Shown here one piece after another: positions 22,239 to 34,300 of a stretch of 64,000 bases of DNA. The stretch's first letter is position 1; every line of letters begins with the position of its first letter. The DNA is from Styela clava. Its lineage: Eukaryota; Chordata; Ascidiacea; Stolidobranchia; Styelidae. The notes beneath the pieces are model-generated. The model was not told the origin of the DNA, made no database searches, and was given only the letters and a program-made list of their open reading frames with translations. A program made the position numbers and the translations under genes. The stretch covers positions 22,559,395 through 22,623,394 of the forward strand of contig NC_135250.1 in the NCBI RefSeq assembly GCF_964204865.1, written 5' to 3'.

Positions 22239-24512
22239 GATCGAGAACATCCTAGGAAAAAAAAATTAACAAGATTTCTATATCTAGACAATTATCCTGA
22301 GTTTAGCTGTTATCAAAACGTTGCCGACATGAATTAGAAATGTTACAAAATCCGCGGCAAAAAATGTACGCATCACGTCTGCTCGTAAATATATACTACT
22401 ACGGCCTGCTAAGTACCGTTACGCCGAGTTGAAATACCTCTCATAAAAACGACTACCTGCTGTAGCTTGGATTTCTATGAAATTTTGATATAATTTAGAT
22501 AAAATAAACAACTATTATCTGGTATTTGATTTTTTTCATTAGCGCATAAATTTCCCAACATTCGACGCTTTTAAAAATTACGCTCCAGTTATACGTAGTG
22601 CAAATTAATGATATTGTCTATGGACACCAATAAAATGTATGTGGACGTGTGTATTTCTTTCCTAACTTGATACAATGTTTATGAAGTTCGTACAATCAGC
22701 ACATCGTTAATTATTACCCACAATGAACCACTGTCAAACTATCATGCACAACTCCAGCGTTTATTTGCGACGATCTTTCGGCGGTGTCAATGACCGTTGC
22801 CAGAATAAAATTCTGAAATAGTCTCAATATACCATAGATGTGACGCACATCGAAAGATTAGTGATTGATATGTGTTATTTTTCCATATTTAGTTCAGTTC
22901 TTATCAAAAAAGTAATACAATCATTATGGAAAAAATTGGCCTGTCGGGCGATACTAAAATTCCGATATCTCCGTTATTTCTTGACCGTTTATTATAAACT
23001 TGGTATTGTTTTCTATTTTTACTCAGATCTTTCAACTAAAGCAGTTTTTATTTAAATCGGATGGACTTCAATTTTTTTGTAACATACCTACAATATCCGC
23101 ATTAAAGCAGTACAAAAGTTAGTGTGGCGTTTGAAATTGGAGCAGTACGCGAGGGATTACAGTACTGCACAAAATGCACATTCGACGTTTATTTTAGCAC
23201 AAAAAACAAACAGTTTCGTCGAAAGCACGAGCCACGGGTGTAGAAGTGTATCGCAGAAAAGTTACGTACTGGTAGCATTCAAAGTCGCAAAAACGAAGTT
23301 TTGTTTACAACCACGACTGAAAATCTGTCAGGGTGACGAAAGTGTCTGAGCGGACGCGGAAAGGCCTATTATTACGTCACTTTTTTGCATCTTGCCGATT
23401 GGCCAATGTTACGAAAAAACAAAGACGACGATGCTCGTGAAAATCTCCCTTGGAAAAAAATTTAGCCATTTTTGTGTGTTATTGCGGACCGGATAAAATG
23501 ACGCCGCGGGCCGGATAAAATGACGTCGCGGGCCGGATCCGGCCCACGGGCCGTAGTTTGGTGACCCCTGCCATAGATCATCTATCCATCGCTATATAAT
23601 GACAATACATCTCATTTGATTAAACATATTTTTTTTTCCTGTAATAAATAGTTCAGTGCGTTCCCCTTCACCCAATCATTAAAACATCTACTCGCAGTTT
23701 ACTTTTTGTTTTTCAGGTTGCTTCAAAGTGATTAAATGTAGTAAAACACATAAGGAAAAAATCAAACAAAGACCCCGATATCCTGTGAAATAACAACCTT
23801 ATTCCTATTACCTTGTCTGAAATCAATACCCAAGAATGATAAACCTCACCTTTTGTAACCAATTTATTTCCATATCCCACTTTACTTAATTATAGTAATT
23901 TTACTGTTACCGGTAACTTTAATTACTTATTACAATCTGGACTATAATTTGGTAATAATGGGCTCTAATTTGGGGAATGAAATGGTCTCGCCCACCTCTT
24001 CATGCACCCAATTCTGGCAACTTTGATTGGGCAACTTGGCAATTGACTTCAACTTTTATCAGCTTGGCAATATGTTTTCAATAGTTTCTTTCTTTTATAT
24101 TTTAATTAACGATTAAAAGATCGATCAATTTGGCAATGGCAACCATTATAAAAATATCGATATGGTGTGGCAAATTATTTTTTTTTCCTTTCTAGTATTT
24201 ATTTATTATTTTTTGTTTACTGTATAGTATACCCTAAATTCATTGCGTTTTATTCTTACTTAAATAACTTCTCAGTGATTGTATGGCTGGTGGGTGCATG
24301 TGAGCGTGTGTGAAATAACTTAATAATTTTAGGTGAGTAAACACGTACCACTTCCTCTTGGCAAAACCTTCCATCTTATATTTTGTACGTTATAAACCTT
24401 ATCTAAGGTTTTGTTTGCTCCCCTGATTTCATAATCAGTTTTTATTTATTTGTTTTCATCTGTCAAATGTATTGTTATGCTGATTATGGAGTCGAAATAA
24501 ACTTATACTTAT

Positions 24513-26605
24513 AAGCATTGACCTGCTGCAGTAGGCTTGGGCAGTAGAAGACATCGATACCCCAAATCCATACTTACGAGCGGTCCAAGGAATCAGCACA
24601 AGCAGATTCGAGTTTGATTTTAAACAAGCCTTTGGACGCCGGCAGCAGGCTACATCAGTTCCATTAATCATTGTGCCACTTGGTACAACAGACGTTTGTT
24701 GCACATTAGCTGCTACGCTAGTTTTTCGTAAATAAACGTTCTTGGATTGTTGAGATGATTAGCGAACCCGGTCTTGCTTTTGACTTTAGACGTTCGATGG
24801 TCGTAGCAAATAGGTAGGCCTATCGTATCGTGTACTGCAGCTGGGCGTTTAGATTATTAGGCATTAGATTTATGTTAAGCGTGTCATGTTAAGGTAGCTT
24901 TCGCATTGACATACATACACTTCCGAAATGAGAGAAACCGTTTCTCGTGAGTTCGATGCAAAATGGAACTCGTTCTTGGCATTTGTAAGTCCATCTCTGT
25001 GTGTGAGGTTCTTGTAATAACCATGAATACTTCTAGTAGTAGTTGTACAATAGAGACCAGCACTTCAAGAATATTTGCCAGATTATTTTGTGGTATTTCG
25101 AAATATATTTTGACGATTTAGCGGTGTTGCGACAACATTATAGATTTGATATTTTGCATCTATTTTCCTAATGACCCATAACCGAACCTCAAATATCGAC
25201 TCTAAACCGAAGCACATTGGTCTGCTTAAAGTCAGCAAGGTAGAAATCATTCAATTAACAGTGGTGTAAATATTTGGTTCAAGTCAGAAAAATTCCTATA
25301 TTTTTTAACGTTAATTTCATTTGTAATATTATCTGGTCTGCAACATGGTTGTCGGTATTGTCATCTTCCAAAACATGATCAGGTAGCTTTTTCGCAGACC
25401 AGCAATAGAGCATGGATGATTGGAAAAACTGAGGCAGTGAACGCTGCATTACCTCCTAAAAATTGTCAAATTACTCATTTAGGGGTAATTACCTTCAGTT
25501 TGGAAACCATTTACATGCATCACAAGCCCAGTAACTCTTACATATATTTCTCATCTATCATTTTGCAATATTCGTTGCACATATCAACGGTAAATGTAGG
25601 GCTATGTTGCTAATCAATTTAGATAGTTTTGGGTTAAAGGAGAATAAGGTTGGATTTTTCAGCATTTTCATATTGCAGCAGTACGACTTAACCGGAATAC
25701 CGGTAGGTGCTCGCCACTAATACAGTCTAGTAATACTGTAATTAGTTCAGAAGATCCCGTGTGCTGAAAGCCACACAAATAGGTTCGAAGTTCACGATGC
25801 AAACGAAGAGACTTTATTGAATTAGTGTAAAATCCTCGCCTAAAGCAGATAAAATAAGAGCGACAAAATACAAAGCTTACTCTTAGGACAGCAAAGCAGA
25901 AAGAGACTGACAATGCGAATTCGCAGCACAGTTCACAATATGCAGTGGTGGTTGGAGTCGAGTAACTGAAACCAACTGTCGGGCGAATTAGGCTCAGACT
26001 CCACACACCAATGCATATGCAATAACTAGACACGAAATATAAATAAAATACAAAACAATAAAAAATAGTACAACTCCAGTCCCGCACAATATTCTGAATA
26101 ATCTATTCCAGTTCAGAAGTGAGTAGTGTCCTAGCGTATGCATGTACTTTTAGCAGGGCAGAGTATATTTGAATATGGGGTGATGTAGCTTAATCTAAAC
26201 CGTTTGAAGCAAAAAAAACTAATGCGTTTATTAAGCCTAAGGTAAGTCATATACTGAATTCAGTACTTTATCGTAGTTTAAAACTATAATATCGTTCGAT
26301 TTGTATAGGTTTAGGGCTTAGGCTGTTGAATGGGCGCTAGATGATTTCAGTCACTTCTTTCCGGTTTTCCTATTGGCCCTTTCTGCTGCCTTGGTTTGTT
26401 TCACATTCCCGTACTTTTTGGTAGTAATGAAAAAGCTGCTTCATATTCAACTTTCTGTATTTCTTTTAATATTATGTTAATATAAAATAATATTTTTTTT
26501 AATTTATTTCAAAAATTTTCTTATTAAAAGGCAAGGTTGACTTGATCATAAAATCGGATTATTTGGAACATGAAAATAGCTATCCCGTTTCTTCCGGCAT
26601 TCTTT
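24513..26605. other. Intergenic; possible solo LTR on the minus strand
   Basis: No gene is supported. At 24929 a short frame, MRETVSREFDAKWNSFLAF, runs into a gtaagt donor, but no second exon was found. On the minus strand, from about 25822 down to 25690, caataaagtctcttcg is followed by a GC-richer stretch ending tagtggcgagcacc. This order (polyadenylation signal, R-U5-like stretch, then tggcg) resembles an LTR boundary. A 139-codon minus-strand frame through it (25668-26087) looks non-coding. Confidence 0.3.
26503..26508 (-). terminator. Polyadenylation signal of the FABP gene
   Basis: The minus strand reads AATAAA about 98 bases after the FABP stop codon, a normal spacing for a short 3' UTR. 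Confidence 0.5.
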
Positions 26606-28686
26606 TTAGTTGATTTTATCTTTTTTACTTTTGGTTCGTGTATGATGTCGTTCGGCTTTAATTCCGTCGCATTCCATTCTCTGTGTACGGAAAATAATAT
26701 CGTACGCTAAAACTAGTAATAAAGGTTTTTACTGCTCATATATATAGATCGGTATGCTAAATTTTTTTCGTTGAACTTGTTGTGGGGTCACTTAGAAAAA
26801 ATCCCCGTTACTTATAGCCCAATCGCCGAATTTCAAGTACTCAGAGACGGATGAGGTCGCTAGAAAGCCAGAATTTCCTCCGAGTCCGATATTTAAACGA
26901 ACATTCTGCTGTTTATTTTGAATTAAAGGGGAACTCCTTTATTTCGAACTTCTCCACCGCTTCCGTATTGTTTGTCCGTCTATCTTGTTAGTGGACGCGA
27001 TGCTTTCAGACTTTGTCTTACCAGTACCAATACCCGACCTTCTTGCTCATAAATTTGAGCATTGCACTCTTGTTTTTGAGTGACTGAATTTGAGCATCCA
27101 TTTTTTTATCAAAAGTTGGCATTTGTTCGGGACAAAGTATATATGAAGTATATCAGTGAATTTCGCTGAAAACCCAAAGTCAACAATTTCTCGAGGTTGT
27201 TAAATAGTTACATTTTTATCGTAGAATGTAAATGATTGAAAATATTTTAAGATGAAAACAAAATCCTATAACTTACAAGTATCATTTTTTCGTCTTCGTA
27301 TGCCCATTCCATTTTTAATTGCCTGTCGCCTGTTTGGTCTTTCCATTTTTGAATTTCAATCAATTTGCTTTCTCCGTCCCAAGTCACAACTGTCTGGATT
27401 GTAGAGATACACACATAGTTCAATTTTAAATGTACTACATATCCGGCATCTGCGCCGTTTTTTTGAGTTTGGTTAGATGTCACAACATATGTTTTTTTAG
27501 CTTCTAATTCGTCTATTATCGGCTATGATTTTGCGTGTGTTCTATTTTCATATGTACATATATGAGATCCAGTTTTCGCGACCTGTGACCTTGCCTTATA
27601 ATATTTATTTAAAAACGCTTAATGTGATCTTCGAGATCACGTTCAGGGTTCATAAATATTATGGGCAAAGAGTTTGATTCAAACGCGATCCTTCCAAATT
27701 TTGCGGACCTAGACTTAGTTTATATACTTTGTTCATTTTAAACCCCATTCAGCAGAAGTAGTTGGTGTTTTTCACACAACATTTCGATTTTGATATTTTC
27801 TTTTTCAAAAAAGCATCAACTGACTCACCTTACAATCACGATCATCCATAGTATGCTCATCTATTTCCTCTCCTATTGGAAACACAACATTTGCACTCTT
27901 GAACGTACTTTTTGTTTTGATTCGTACCTGGTTATTGCCTTCGTCTAATATTTTTGTAGTCGAAGATATAACCGATGCTATTTTTCTTGTTGCCGCATCC
28001 ACACCTACAGTAAGCATTGGTCAATACGGTGATAACGAAATCCGGTGCTCTAGAAGTATGCGCACCAAGATGTCGCACAGCCTGAATCCTAACTTATACA
28101 CACACATACTATGTTCAGGTTGTGCGCTATCTTAGTGCGCATACCTCTGGAGGTCCCCAAATCCTAACTGATATTTGTGTTGTGTTTTGACACCTTAGCC
28201 ACAAACAAGGGAAATCACGGTCTCCGAATGCTATTTTTAAAGTCTTTTGCTACAACTTCTCACCACGATATCTTGAGTAAGGCTTTACTTTTTCAATTTT
28301 GTTCATTCAACCGGTATATGTAAGTCTTGAATTAGATTTACGGTCGGTTGGTAAGTCGGTATCTTGCGTACGTAACTCGTTCTTGTATGTCGTTTTAAAT
28401 TGCAATCATAATTACTAGTGTGGAACTAGCAACCTAGTACAGTTTGGAAAGCGATTTAACAACACGGGCCGCTATCTGCAAGTGCTGTTCAAGATGCGAT
28501 AACATAACATCAAGATACGTACGTTCATGTATGTATATGATTGCGAATGACAAAGTGAAAACTAAAATATTTTATTCCGTAGCTAGAGGGGTAAAATTAA
28601 ATATTTTACTTACCCACTTTTTTCATATATTCGTCAAAATTGTGGCTTTTAGATAACTTCCATTTTCCGAATAGTTTAGATGACAT
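26606..28686 (-). CDS. Fatty-acid-binding protein (FABP/CRABP family)
   Basis: The gene encodes a 146-residue cytosolic lipid carrier with the classic four-exon structure: 28614-28686, 27829-28004, 27277-27393 and 26606-26680. It starts at the ATG of 28686. Exon 1 has GKWKLSKSHNFDEYMKKVG, the family signature with N-terminal GxW. Exon 2 has ATRKIAS and ends EEIDEHTMDDRDCK, the usual EFDExTxDDRxxK. Exon 3 is TVVTWDG...IQKWKD. Exon 4 begins RMECDGIKAERHHTR, where most relatives have (A/C)TRxY. The Arg that binds the fatty-acid carboxylate appears to be kept, while the paired Tyr is His. The protein is about 10 residues longer than usual, with a Lys-rich end. Intron positions match vertebrate FABP genes. 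Intron 1 holds a palindromic MITE and intron 3 a dispersed repeat. Family assignment is firm. Confidence 0.92.
26925..27090. repeat. Dispersed repeat copy in FABP intron 3
   Basis: The stretch reading agtaccaatacccgacc, then cttgctcataaatttgagcattgcactcttg, matches the end of the repeat copies at 48340-48385, 58430-58500 and around 45520-45670. No terminal repeats were found. Confidence 0.45.
28048..28153. repeat. Short palindromic MITE in FABP intron 1
   Basis: The left arm ctctagaagtatgcgcac continues to cgcacagcctgaa. The right arm returns as ttcaggttgtgcg and ends gtgcgcatacctctggag. The arms pair over roughly 40 bases around a short loop. The motif gaagtatgcgcaccaagatg resembles the arm of the MITE at 34762-34997 (gaagtatgtgaatcaagatg), so they may be one family. 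Confidence 0.65.
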
Positions 28687-31332
28687 TATCAAATATATAT
28701 ATATCTCTATAGATTTCAATAATATTGCACTATCTACAAAATTCTGCAACAAAATTCCCATTTAACTATGAACACAGCTGCTTATCACACAATTCCTTCT
28801 ACATAAGATAGTTATCAAATGAAACTACGTTGTTCCGATTGAAACTTGCATCGTTTGGTTTTGAATTACGTAAATTTTGTCAAAACCAGTCGAGATGAAT
28901 GCCACGTGAAGTACATAATTACCTCCCGGCTACGATTCTTTGTTTCGATTTTGTTAAGGAAACAAACAGACTGAAATTGTTTAAACTAAGAACCTATATT
29001 TGATAGACATTTGAGGTAGATGTACCTATTACATTTGTATATGATTATTCTTTCAAATTGGCAATGACATCAAATTTTGAATCGAATTTCAACATTACCA
29101 TAACAAACATTATTTCTACGCTCTAAATAAGCATAAAACTAGACGAAACAACTTATCGACCGTTTTTGCTATCTCATAGTCATAGTTGTACGGGACCTTG
29201 GAATTATCATCCAAAACTGATTTAAATATGGTGTTGTCGCGCGCGCATTGGTTAATTGTCAGAAAACACTGCAAGATATAGTACTGTTGCCCTTATGCTC
29301 GAAGGCTGTCGAGTAGTTAACCTGCATACCGTATAATTGTAATCTTGATTATAGGTAGGTTATTTTGTAGGGCGTTAGAAAACAAGAAAACATCATTTAA
29401 AATCGTTATATTCGTTGTATTTATAAAAGTCTGAACACTACTTCGTTGTCTGAAATCGGTTTGCAAACGCTGTTTACTGTTAATTTTTGTTCACCTTCAT
29501 ATGCTCATCACATTTTTTAAAACTCGTCGAAAAATAGACGCGATCAAACACAAAACATGAACACCAGTGAAAACACAAGGCAGTAAGTAGTTCCCTGAGT
29601 AAAATGCTAATGGCGTTGTTCAGATTTTCGCTTTTAATGTATGGAATATATTATAATCGTGACAACCGTTATTACTAATGCGGTCGGAAAAAGTGAGGTA
29701 GAACGATCAGCGGCGTTCTTCAAATGTATTATGATTTACAAATATTCAGTTAAAATGCATGAAGTCAATTATAAAAAAAAATTATTTTTGATGACTTGCA
29801 GTGTACGTCGTCCTTGTCAGTCATTAATGAGTAGCGATCACATTTTTTCTCTGATACGAACTTTCTGGTTCGTGGGAATAAATCTACTTCTATGGACACA
29901 TAAAAAAGTTTGGCAAAACATACATTTTATTGGTCCGTCTTTGTATGTAACGTAAATAGTAAAAACGCCAATATAAAAGTGTCAATATAGTACACGGAAC
30001 AAATTCTTAGTACCCTCGATTTTTGAGATGTCAGTCCTCGTTTTAACTCGGTTCTAACCTGCAATAATGCCAGTCAGTATAATTGTTTCAATAAATTAGT
30101 CTAATGTCTTGCCTGCTCATTTTGAACAATGGCATATATGTCTAAAAACTTCCTGCAACTTGACCACTGCATTGTATCACCTAACTGGCTTTATTTCAGA
30201 ATATTGTTTGAATGAATGATTGTGCATTATGAAATTTTCTTCACCTTTATCGCTAAAAATATACTCCTATTTACTGCATTCCACTCGATTTAAAAAGATT
30301 ACAGCAGTTATTACTACATTCCTTTGTCTTCGCTTGGGTGATAACTCGTCGACCATGTAGTTTTGTAAAAGAGAGTTGAGGAAGAGAGAAGAGATTTGGC
30401 GGGTATTTCCACTGTGGACTGTCGTTGTGCTGGAGTTATCGATGTTAAACTCACAGACAATACAACAAGTGTTTGGTGCACGTTTACAAAATATCAACTA
30501 AATTTCCATTACTAAAGTACAATTGTGACTTCCACTTTTCTGCTTATTGGATAAGCATTTATTCAAAAATAAAACGCACTTTTTTATCGTTCATATAATG
30601 CCAATAGAATAATTCACATCTCTATTCGAACACTACTCAGCAGAAATCAAGTCTGAATTTCAAACTCTTGTCTCGCAAGCAATATCACAGATAAATATAG
30701 TACACGATAAATATTCAATTTTCCACTAATTAGTTGTCGGCTTAAGCGAATGTTACCAAAAAAACTTTCAGATGAGCTTGATGAACAATGATATTGAAAA
30801 ACTAATAAAAATGATTCACAGTACTGTATATACTAGCATTGCACCCCTTTAGATCATTGAATACCACAACATATAAAATTAAAGCAATTTAGTTATAATA
30901 GAAATAAGGGTTCGCAGATGAGATTAAAGCTTTATGAAGTAGCGCCTTTTAACTCGGTTTTCCACACTCAAGACTGGCTTTTGTTACGGATCCCCTGACG
31001 CTGGGAGCTTATTATTGTAGAATCATACAACAAATTTCAACTTGCCCTGGGCGTCATCTACGTGTGATAGGAAATTGATTTTTTAGAATGTATGGAAATT
31101 GTTTGAATCAAAAATTTACTTTTTATATACGATTAGTTGCTTCAAATTTGTTCTAGTTACGTTTTTTAATAACATCGTCATGGGGATTTTGCTGAATTTC
31201 CGTTTGAATTGTTTTGTATCAAAGTTGAAATTATTTAACGCTGACAGCAGGTTGGCCGTTTTGAATTCACCTTTAACCTAAGTAAAATGTTGTCAAATGA
31301 AATTGCGTTTCAACGAAAGGTTTTCTTGAAAA
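28687..31332. other. Intergenic between FABP and VWC-like genes
   Basis: The stretch is AT-rich and contains no exon I can support. It includes the FABP upstream region (28687 onward) and, near its right end, the sequence after the VWC-like gene's stop. A 104-codon plus-strand frame (29641-29952) and short minus-strand frames show no motif, splice context or family resemblance. Confidence 0.4.
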
Positions 31333-34300
31333 TTAACAATCTCCGATTCTTTCGTCTTTCTTTACACCATTCAATTCACAAGTTGTTTTGACGCAAACTT
31401 CTTTCTGTTGGTATTCCAGGATAAGTTCGCCTGAAATGGAGTTGATAAAATATGCATTGATAGGTATATTTTTCTGCGTTAAGAATGTTAGGATTGCGAA
31501 TGATATGAAATGAATCAGCAGTGTCTCCTATCACCCTCAGGGTTACGGTTAGCGAATGCGTAATTACTTCAAACGTGGGGGGGGGGGGGGCAACAGCATA
31601 ATAAAGGATGGTTTATATCTTCAAATTGATTCCTCACTAAATTTTGTTAATGGACGTTCAAAATGGCATTTTAAAGTTATCTGAGGCAGAATATGGTTTG
31701 TAAAATCGGGAGCCAGATTCTGAATTTGACATGTTTACTGGAGTCAGCACCGATGTCGCATTTTCAAACTCTTCGGAGTCGGAATGGCAATCCACAAGTC
31801 CCCGGAGTCTATTAAAAAAGACTTGTGTATTTATGTCAATTTTTTGTCATCACAATTAGAAGCTTTCGGAGTTCGGAGCTGAAGTCGTAGTCAAAATTAT
31901 TTTTTTTTCACAACCAGAGTGGGAGTCAACATTTTTTGTTGTTGAAAGTTGAAAGGAGTTGAAATCAGAGCAAAATTTATTTTAGCCGGGGGCCGGAGTC
32001 GAATGCAAAGTTTCTCCGACTCCACAGCTCTGCATCTGGGCGTATAAAATGGTTTATTATTGACGGACCAATCACTTTCATATTTAGTAATAGGGGTGAA
32101 TGAGTCTCTCATTTTTCTTAATTCCCCGGCTATCAAATTTTAAACATCTTGAGAAAAATACGCCCAACGTGGATTTTTTGCAGAATTGTTGATACAGAAC
32201 ATGCTCAACGAACGTCTTGGATATACGGCGCGGGTGCTTAGTACCTCGTATCTATATATTGCACTGCTTTGCTGTCTTTCTGATACTTACCTTCAAAGGC
32301 CACTCTTGTTATATTTACATGGCTAGCAATAGTTTATTCTGATGTTACCTGGATTATAAAATATCCCGTCATGGTGACATCCTGGCCTTTGTGTTGGCGG
32401 AGTTGTAGGTGATGTCTTTTGCGTAGAAGTTGTTGTACTTGGCGTAGTACTGGTAATGTCGCAATCATAGTCTTCAGATATTGAGACTGTGCCGTCATAT
32501 TTACATTTAATTCCCGTAATTTTGCAACCGCTATGTTCGTAATACACATCTTCACCTAAAACCAGAATAGTTAATACTTTTTTGGAATATATGAAAATTA
32601 AGTTTCATAAACTTGTCAAGAATGGCGGCATTCATTACCACATGCAGTTTAAAATAATACTTTTGTCGATCATACGCGCATATAGTTTTTCATATTTATG
32701 TTATTACTATAATTTTGGAGTTATAAATACGTAAATCCGAGATCAGCTCGGTCGCGTGTTACCAAACAAACACGCACTTTTTGGCATTCGATTTAGAACC
32801 AAATGAATTAGATAACATCAATTATTTCAGTAAGATAATATTTACAAATCTATAATAAACCTAGAAATACTGAAATGAGTTGTTTTACTGCCAAATCAAA
32901 AGTCAGATTCGTCAAATTTATAACTATTTCAAAAGTGATATATGATCTAAGTAAATAATTCAAATAAAAAAGGCCCGATCCGCGATGAACTTTGTTTATC
33001 CCAATATAAACATCATCCTAACTTAACTACCTGCTGCGATACTTACCAGGAAAAAATGTCATTCCATTGTATTCGCAAAGTATGGGATGAGGATCTTCCA
33101 AATTGACTGAAAGAGAGATTTATATGAAATAAATGAGTCTTGTACAAGATCATGATTGACTAAATACATAAAGTATACTTTTTCTCGAATTTGTATGTTT
33201 TAATATATTTATTAGACTAAAATATTAAACTTTATTGATGTGAAATAAAATGAAATGACGTATAAATAGGCAATGACTACACCAGTCACTAAAAAATTAT
33301 CAATTCCTCATAGAAAAAAAAAAACGATTTTGCTTAGCTTGGCTGAAATGATTCGTTTTTTCGTTCGTGATTCAGTTATAATCTGTTTTGATTAGTTTGT
33401 GACGCAATAGCCTAGCGACATCGCTGTCAAACGAGATTTCACCCGCGATACACAAAGTTAATTCGATAGCTTATTAAACTTCAGGCTATTTGGTGTTACG
33501 ACGTGGCAAGAACTGTGGTTGGCACGAATAGATAAAATTATATTTTGTTTTATGAAAATAATTTCAATCAAACTACCGTAAAGTTAATTTTTAAATTTTC
33601 ATAATGCAAATTTTACAATGATAAAAATATGGCTCATAAAAGAAGGTAGCCGTGAACGAGAGATATATTAGTGACACTCTTACTTATAAATTTGTTCCGC
33701 GCTAAGTTGAAAGCAATAGAGCAATGAGTTCATACATATTCAAAATGGAAAGCGGTTGTGGAAAGTACGATTGAAAATAAATTTTATCACAATATGAGTC
33801 ATAATTGCGTTTATGATCATCAATGATCATTCACAATAAAATTGGACTAAAAATGTATAAGCATAAAATAAATTGGGTAAATTAGGTATATATATATTCG
33901 TCAACACAAGAAATTTTCAACTAGATATCATTTCCTTTTGAATACCGAGTATGACGATTGTACAGACGGCAATCATATTTCTTAAGTAATTTAAACTCTT
34001 CGTGTCATGCTTGAACTGTAGATAATAAAATTTGGATTGCCACTCAAATGAAAAATCCCCCTCCCCCACTTCACCATGAGTGTGATGAATTTGGTGATGC
34101 AAAGCCATAAACGTACCATCTTTCTAAAAGTATCATCTGTCCATGAATATACGTAAAGACTAAATTCTGAGAAAGGATATGTAACGTGAAACACCACATA
34201 TAAAATTTGTTGTATTTATTCATTATATAAATATCATTAATAAACAGTCACTTCAGATTCATGCCGCTCCTTATATTATTAAAACACAGATGACAAGCTA

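Larger units (their letters stand above)
18777..23570. mobile_element. 4.8-kb fold-back DNA transposon with THAP and YqaJ-like coding debris
   Basis: The ends are caggggtcaccaaact and agtttggtgacccctg, perfect terminal inverted repeats, followed inward by gggccgg motifs. The octamer ccatagat lies directly outside both ends (18769-18776 and 23571-23578), a perfect 8-bp target duplication, as made by hAT and P-superfamily elements. Inside, 18901-19679 and 21426-22238 are long inverted copies of each other around a 1.75-kb spacer. Both arms carry a broken THAP-like zinc-finger exon, and the spacer carries a YqaJ-like nuclease fragment on the minus strand. Near the right end, cgggccggataaaatgacg is repeated in tandem. 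P elements carry THAP domains, whereas cagggg ends are typical of hAT, so the superfamily is ambiguous. Confidence 0.85.
17669..24512 (+). mobile_element. Non-LTR retrotransposon 3' end, interrupted by a fold-back DNA element
   Basis: Coding remnants of a reverse-transcriptase C-terminus lie at 17716-18172. The sequence after them is non-coding and resumes at 23571, beyond a 4.8-kb insertion bounded by the repeated octamer ccatagat. It ends near 24494-24512 with gtcgaaataaacttatactt, which contains AATAAA and matches tails elsewhere in the window. The 5' side is truncated at a small duplication in which tgatcaatcagctctactag is repeated (about 17671-17712). That the two flanks belong to one LINE 3' region is inference. 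Confidence 0.5.

Noticed and set aside
25668..26087. 139-codon minus-strand frame rich in Cys, Phe and Ser
   Set aside because: Low-complexity hydrophobic composition, no family resemblance, and it overlaps an LTR-like stretch.
29641..29952. 104-codon plus-strand frame
   Set aside because: No motif or splice evidence. It lies in repeat-poor intergenic DNA with no neighbour support.
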